Positions 60,247 to 64,000 of a stretch of 64,000 nucleotides of DNA are shown one piece after another; within the stretch, counting starts at the first letter, position 1, and each line of letters opens with the position of its first letter. The stretch comes from UBA4744 sp963717135 (lineage in GTDB: Bacteria > Actinomycetota > Acidimicrobiia > Spongiisociales > UBA4744), in the NCBI GenBank assembly GCA_963717135.1, contig CAVQVN010000005.1:124001-188000 (forward strand), read 5' to 3'. The position numbers and the translations under genes were made by a program. The notes beneath the pieces are model-generated. The model was not told where the DNA came from. It searched no databases and saw only the letters and a program-made list of their open reading frames with translations.

Positions 60247-61292
60247 GCGATGGGACGGCCAAACAACATCCGACCAATTGCTGTGCGAGTGACGCTGACT
60301 ATCTCGACTTCTTGAGTGAGCCCGATCAACTCGGAGCCGGCTTCGACGACAACCATGGTCCCGTCATCCAGGTAACCGACTCCTTGGCCGGGTTCTGAAC
60401 CGGCTTTGGTTATATCAACGACCAGTCTGTCTCCGGTGGCCACAACCGGTTTGAGAGACTCGGCGAGAGAGTTCGGATTCAAAGCCGAGATACCCCTGGC
60501 GCCGGCCGCTTTGGCCAGGTTATGGTCCGTAGTGATGAGCGTCGCCTCGGCCCGCATGGCCAGGGCCAGCAATTTGGCGTCAACATCCTCGAATTCGGGA
60601 ACAGTTTCTTTGAGGATGTAGACCTGCGAGACATCCGAGCCACGCATGGCTTCGATTATCTCCAGTCCACGCCTCCCCCGCCGCCGCCTCGTCTTGTCGA
60701 CGGCATCAGCCAGTCCCTGCAACTCGTCGAGAACGAACTCCGGTACCCAAAGGCGGCCGGGAATCAACCCGGCGCGGGACATCTCGAGGATCCGGCCGTC
60801 GATGGCTGCCGACGAATCGAGAAGAAACGCCCGTTCCGGATGATCCAGGCTGCGGCTTACCAACGTCCCCCGGCGCCGGAGACCCGTCACCGCCAACAGG
60901 TCGTCGGTCCGGGTGGCAAAGAGGCGGGTCCCCACGCTGGCGGTAATCAGCACAACCAACGAGGCAACGGGCCAAGCAACCGCGGCGGGTACGAAATAGA
61001 TGATGGGGACGGCAACTATCACTCCGACGATGAGCCCGACGATCAACCCAAAAGCCCCTGCGAACAATTCCGGTCCGGAGGATCGCTCGGCGATCCGCTC
61101 GGGCATTACATCCAGGCTCTTGCGGAAGCCGCGCCCGACCACCCCACCCGCCACGTAGCCGATACCGGCCCCGAGGACGGCACCCAGCACGGGCGCAGTC
61201 TCCGGGCTGGAGGCGTCTACATTGGAGCCGAGCTGGAACCCGACCGCCGTCAGGGCCAACGTGATGAGTAACCGAACTGCCTCAACGATCAC
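60243..61292 (-). CDS. PIN/TRAM domain membrane protein (YacL type)
   Basis: 349 residues. N-terminal hydrophobic helices (AVRLLITLALTAVGFQLG, APVLGAVLGAGIGYVAGGVVG, GAFGLIVGLIVGVIVAVPIIYFV, VASLVVLITASVGTRL) precede a PIN nuclease domain with LLDSSAAIDGRI, VPEFVLDELQGLAD, DAKLLALAM and LITTDHNLAKAAGARGI, then a C-terminal TRAM domain (VGYLDDGTMVVVEAGSELIGLTQEVEIVSVTRTAIGRMLFG). A membrane-held RNA-binding nuclease in the conserved carD-ispD neighbourhood; its RNA targets are unknown. Confidence 0.92.
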   Translation of the reverse strand: MIVEAVRLLITLALTAVGFQLGSNVDASSPETAPVLGAVLGAGIGYVAGGVVGRGFRKSLDVMPERIAERSSGPELFAGAFGLIVGLIVGVIVAVPIIYFVPAAVAWPVASLVVLITASVGTRLFATRTDDLLAVTGLRRRGTLVSRSLDHPERAFLLDSSAAIDGRILEMSRAGLIPGRLWVPEFVLDELQGLADAVDKTRRRRGRRGLEIIEAMRGSDVSQVYILKETVPEFEDVDAKLLALAMRAEATLITTDHNLAKAAGARGISALNPNSLAESLKPVVATGDRLVVDITKAGSEPGQGVGYLDDGTMVVVEAGSELIGLTQEVEIVSVTRTAIGRMLFGRPIA

Positions 61293-61349
61293 GAAGCGAG
61301 GTTAGCGGCGCGCCCATCAATTGCCGGGGGTTGTCACCCCTGGCCGAGG

Positions 61350-62180
61350 TCAGCTCTCTTCAAGGGTCTCTACCTTGGGGAGGGCGCGGTCGAGTTTCCT
61401 GGTCGCTTCCTCCTCGTCGACATTGAGCGCGAACCGCAGCTCACTGGTCAGGGTTAGACGAGCCTTGGAAAGCATCCGCTTGAGGGCAGGTGAGATCCCC
61501 TTGGTTTGCTGGGCATATGTCAGATCCCGCACGACTTCGGCAACTTGATAGATATCACCGGAGGTCATCTTCTCGTTGAGGACTTTGTACCAGCGGCTCC
61601 AGTTGCTCCCTGCCTCTTGTGGAGTCTCTTTGAAAAGGGCAAACACCTTCCGCGCCTGGTTCTTGCTGATGACCGGTCGGATCGTGTCCTCTATGCTGGC
61701 GACCGGCACAAAAACCGTCAGCTGGTCGGTGGCTATCTCCAATTGGAAATAATCCTGACGTTGATCGCCCACCGTTTGTTTCACCTTTTTGACGATGATG
61801 GCCGCTCCATGTTGAGGATGCACGACCTTATCGCCGAGTGAGAAGGCTGATGTCTTGCGAACCGTCCGCGGTGAGGCCTGCTTCACGACCGCTTCCGGAG
61901 TGGGCTTGGCTGCAGCCGCCGCTCTCGGTGTTGCCTTCTTGGCTGCGGCGGGTTTGACCACGGGCTTCTCGACGACCGCCGCCTTGGTGGGGGGTTTCTT
62001 GGCAGCCGCCGGTTTCTTAGCAGCCGCCTTCGCAGTGGTCGTCTTCGCGGCTGCCGTCTTCTGCGTTGTCGTGGTCTTCCGGGCAGGCTTTTTCGCCGCC
62101 CCGGCTTCTGCAGCCGGCTTCTTGGCGGCCGCTTGGCTGGAGGCGGATTTGGTGGTGGACGTGGTCTTTTTGGTCGCCAT
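61350..62180 (-). CDS. carD: CarD-family transcription factor with histone H1-like N-terminal tail
   Basis: 276 residues from the ATG at 62180 (AGGA upstream). Residues about 1-110 are almost wholly Lys, Ala, Pro and Thr (repeated AAKKP and KTTT units). Residues about 112-276 match CarD: the RNA-polymerase interacting fold FSLGDKVVHPQHGAAIIVKK, then the DNA-binding helical part (NEKMTSGDIYQVAEVVRDLT...LTSELRFALNVDEEEA). CarD stabilises open promoter complexes. The usual protein is about 160 residues, so the tail is an addition resembling the basic tails of actinobacterial HU. It could add non-specific DNA binding. Confidence 0.93.
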   Translation of the reverse strand: MATKKTTSTTKSASSQAAAKKPAAEAGAAKKPARKTTTTQKTAAAKTTTAKAAAKKPAAAKKPPTKAAVVEKPVVKPAAAKKATPRAAAAAKPTPEAVVKQASPRTVRKTSAFSLGDKVVHPQHGAAIIVKKVKQTVGDQRQDYFQLEIATDQLTVFVPVASIEDTIRPVISKNQARKVFALFKETPQEAGSNWSRWYKVLNEKMTSGDIYQVAEVVRDLTYAQQTKGISPALKRMLSKARLTLTSELRFALNVDEEEATRKLDRALPKVETLEES

Positions 62181-62259
62181 GGATTCCTGCGTCGATTCGG
62201 AGGAGCAATAGTAATGCACAGACAGCTGATAGTTGCCCCCTGGCTGATGATTGCTCGTT

Positions 62260-62326
62260 ATCAGTCAGCAGTCGGCAGTTGGCATCTCACCACTGGAAAC
62301 TGGGAACCGGGAACTGGAAACTGGGT
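62260..62326. repeat. Opposed heptamer arrays ending at the disA stop
   Basis: Left arm CAGTCAG/CAGTCGG/CAGTTGG (62262-62282) and right arm GGAAACT/GGGAACC/GGGAACT/GGAAACT/GGG (62295-62325) are opposite in orientation. The right arm ends 3 bp before the disA stop codon (62329-62331). The gap between carD and disA has no other gene. Confidence 0.85.
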
Positions 62327-62328
62327 TG

Positions 62329-63411
62329 CTACAGCTCCACCGAGTGATCCCAGGCTCGGATCACTTCGATCATGCGATCGAACAACCGGCGGAGTTGTGA
62401 AGCACGCGCCCTCCCGACGCCGGGTACCTCATCGAGCTCATCTACCGACGCTTTCAACATCTTCTGAAAGTCCTTGAAATGTTTGACGATTTCGTCCCGG
62501 ACGGCGGTAGGAAGACGAGGTACCTGGGAAAGCAGGCGGACCCCCAGGGGACGAGTGTGACTGTCCAGGTGGTCAAAGCCAAGAGCATCCGCCACCACAT
62601 CCGGATCGCTCAGGTCAGCGGTAGGAAGTCCCTCCAAGTCAGCCAGGGCCTGCCCCAACCGCTTGGCCGAGACGGGTCGGACGTAATCTTTGACCACCAG
62701 GTCGCGCAATTCGCCGGTTCCGTACAAGAGGTCGGTGAGTTGCAGGTTGATCAGGTCTCCCTCCCCGCCCAGACCCACGGCATCTTTCTCGATGTCCTGG
62801 CCGATTCGACGCACGAGTTCGGCTCGCTGCACCACCAGGACAACCGCCCGAAAGGTCATGAGGTCGGCTATCTCTTCACGAGTCAATCGATCTTCTGCTT
62901 CGTCAAGCCGCCGCCGAAAACGTTCCAGGGTCAGCAATTCCTGATTGACTGTTGCAGCCAGCGTCGCCGGACTCTCGAGTTCGTGTTTGTCGCCTCCCAG
63001 GAACAGTGTCGCGACTCTTCGATCCTCACTGACCGCCACCACCGGCCGGCCGGTTTGGCGAGCTACCCGCTCGGCAGTCCGATAACGAGCGCCGGTTTCC
63101 TCAGTTGGCACTGCCGGATCTGGAAGCAGGTGAACGTTGACCCGAAGGATCTTATGCCAGGCATCGTCAAGGACGATCGCCCCATCCATCTTGGCCAACT
63201 CGGTCAACCTGGCCGGGGTGAAATCCGAGTCGGTGAGCGCAAAACCGCCGGAACACAGCGCATCTACCTCCTGACCGGCTCCGAGAACGATCAGAGCGCC
63301 GTTGCGGTGCTGGATGATCCTCCCCAAAGCGTCCCGCAAAGGCGTACCGGGCGCCAGCCGCTGCAAAGTCTCGAGGAGTTCCGGAGATGTGGAAGGCATC
63401 GCACCGATCAT
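62329..63411 (-). CDS. disA: DNA integrity scanning diadenylate cyclase DisA
   Basis: 360 residues from the ATG at 63411, the standard DisA length; a second ATG at 63399 is possible. It has the DAC domain with MDGAIVLDD (Asp76-Gly-Ala) and GARYRTAERVA, a spine region, and the helix-hairpin-helix tip near the end (LDEVPGVGRARASQLRRLF). It makes c-di-AMP and scans DNA. The nucleotide-binding RHR motif of most DisA proteins reads RYR here (109-111). The ribosome binding GAGG 5 nt before the ATG comes from a heptamer repeat unit. Confidence 0.93.
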   Translation of the reverse strand: MIGAMPSTSPELLETLQRLAPGTPLRDALGRIIQHRNGALIVLGAGQEVDALCSGGFALTDSDFTPARLTELAKMDGAIVLDDAWHKILRVNVHLLPDPAVPTEETGARYRTAERVARQTGRPVVAVSEDRRVATLFLGGDKHELESPATLAATVNQELLTLERFRRRLDEAEDRLTREEIADLMTFRAVVLVVQRAELVRRIGQDIEKDAVGLGGEGDLINLQLTDLLYGTGELRDLVVKDYVRPVSAKRLGQALADLEGLPTADLSDPDVVADALGFDHLDSHTRPLGVRLLSQVPRLPTAVRDEIVKHFKDFQKMLKASVDELDEVPGVGRARASQLRRLFDRMIEVIRAWDHSVEL

Positions 63412-63416
63412 AGTGT

Positions 63417-63452
63417 CCTCGTTGCCTCGTTCCTCGTTCCACGTGCCTCGTT
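63417..63452. repeat. CCTCGTT heptamer array in the disA leader
   Basis: CCTCGTT (with one extra G), CCTCGTT, CCTCGTT, CCACGTG, CCTCGTT. On the minus strand the word is AACGAGG, and the final copy supplies GAGG just upstream of the disA start codon. Confidence 0.8.
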
Positions 63453-63457
63453 GGCGT

Positions 63458-63512
63458 CCTCCCTCTGACGAGCGAAGCTTGCGGGGCTCGTCGACCAGCG
63501 AGGGGGAGGAGG
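63458..63512. repeat. Nested palindromic G-rich repeat between radA and disA
   Basis: CCTCCCTC and ACGAGC on the left pair with GCTCGT and GAGGGGGAGG on the right, around GAAGCTTGCGG. The outer arms and the GAGCGAAGC core resemble the DUF559-linked repeats near 6.2 kb. The rest of the radA-disA gap (63513-63569) shows no gene. Confidence 0.6.
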
Positions 63513-63569
63513 GTCGCCCAACCCGCAGGGTCCCGGCGGGGAGTCCCTTCCCACCAAAGAAGGTCAAGG

Positions 63570-64000
63570 TCAGCGATCTCTCACTATCTGATCTTGCCAA
63601 TCGGGGAGGGCCTGGTCGAGCGCTTCGAAAATCCCCAGCCGGCTCCCCTTGAGCGGTGCAATCGCCTTCGAAACGCCCAACCGAGCCGCCTCCTCTCGGC
63701 GCCGATCCTCGTGGGCTACTTCCCGCAACTCACCAGTGAGTCCGACTTCCCCCCAGGCAGCCACCGGGCCGAGCGGGCGGTTCAGGAACGACGAAGCGAG
63801 GGCCAGGGCAACCGGAAGGTCGGCGGCCGGCTCGGTCAGTCGTAGGCCTCCGACCACGTTGACGTAGACCTCCTGGTCCGAAAACGAAAGCCCGGCGTGC
63901 CGAAAGAGGACCGCCAGCATCTGGTGAACCCGGGATGCTTCGACCCCTCGCACGCTTCGGCGCGGCTGCGGGGCGGAGGTCGGTGACACCAGAGCCTGGA
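63570..64000 (-). CDS. radA: DNA repair protein RadA (Sms), C-terminal part (runs off window)
   Basis: The last 142 or so codons: QALVSPTSAPQPRRSVRG, VEASRVHQMLAVLFRHAG, DQEVYVNVVGGLRLTEPAADLPVALALASSFLNRPLG, AWGEVGLTGELREVAHEDRRREEAARLG. This is the Lon-protease-like P domain of RadA, which promotes branch migration in recombination. The zinc finger and ATPase parts lie beyond position 64000. Next in the same direction is disA, the usual actinobacterial order. Confidence 0.93.
   Translation of the reverse strand, partial: QALVSPTSAPQPRRSVRGVEASRVHQMLAVLFRHAGLSFSDQEVYVNVVGGLRLTEPAADLPVALALASSFLNRPLGPVAAWGEVGLTGELREVAHEDRRREEAARLGVSKAIAPLKGSRLGIFEALDQALPDWQDQIVRDR

Overview
The window is high-GC DNA, densely coded on both strands, with many 1-11 bp ATGA/GTGA overlaps between genes, frequent GTG starts and some TTG starts. 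The gene content points to Actinomycetota. There is a bacterial proteasome activator (Bpa), a BldC-like small HTH protein, DUF3263 and LytR_C proteins, an F420-dependent DDN-type reductase, a WS/DGAT acyltransferase, a DUF2342 zinc protease, and the block radA-disA-carD-PIN/TRAM-ispD-ispF-cysS-rlmB. Placement in or near Acidimicrobiia is an inference from this gene mix and from the Thr-rich lipoprotein linkers. It was not tested.

Layout. 1-4.6 kb: a minus-strand acyl-CoA catabolism operon (two acyl-CoA dehydrogenases, TetR regulator, MaoC hydratase, SDR, quinone oxidoreductase). A sigma70-like promoter sits in front of it with a palindrome in its spacer, and a related palindrome lies about 100 bp upstream. 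4.8-6.0 kb: a third acyl-CoA dehydrogenase. 6.0-7.0 kb: a DUF559 nuclease-like gene bracketed by related ~70 bp repeats, then heptamer arrays. 7.0-14.0 kb: a branched-chain-amino-acid-type ABC transporter operon with an acyl-CoA synthetase inside it. 14.2-21.8 kb: moaE, an HtrA-DUF2342 protease pair, a BldC-like regulator, a frameshifted four-helix-bundle gene between inverted heptamer arrays, a membrane protein, bpa, and a PAS histidine kinase. 22-25.5 kb: ClC-type channel, nitrobindin-like protein, membrane protein. 25.6-30 kb: a degenerate MalK-like ATPase overlapping a PabB-PabC fusion, and tyrosine phenol-lyase. 30-35 kb: RRM protein with a small leader ORF, DDN reductase, NYN-LOTUS protein, HAD phosphatase, an orphan DppB-type permease, GNAT. 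35-43 kb: HEAT-glycosyltransferase, tRNA-Arg, FAD amine oxidase, ornithine-cyclodeaminase-like protein, WS/DGAT, EamA transporter, MDR oxidoreductase. 43-52 kb: an unknown REC-like protein, a CvpA-CAP fusion, AlaX, a second LivK-like protein and LivFGMH set, and an AI-2E-family permease. 52-57 kb: envelope proteins, DUF3263, a dimethylglycine-dehydrogenase-like protein, tRNA-Thr. 57-64 kb: the housekeeping block rlmB-cysS-ispF-ispD-PIN/TRAM-carD-disA-radA.

The most unusual feature is not a single gene. At least fourteen intergenic gaps carry short arrays with a 7-bp period, each with its own word (CAGTCGT, GGTCACT, GTACCTA, GCTCGAA, GAACCAA, CCTCGTT and others). Most occur as two arrays in opposite orientation around a 30-70 bp spacer, and many begin at the stop codon of a gene. 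One such pair encloses a broken four-helix-bundle (S23/Avd-like) gene. A second, separate repeat family of ~70 bp G-rich, partly palindromic units brackets the DUF559 gene and recurs elsewhere. Together these suggest two small repeat-plus-helper-protein systems that shape gene 3' ends in this genome.
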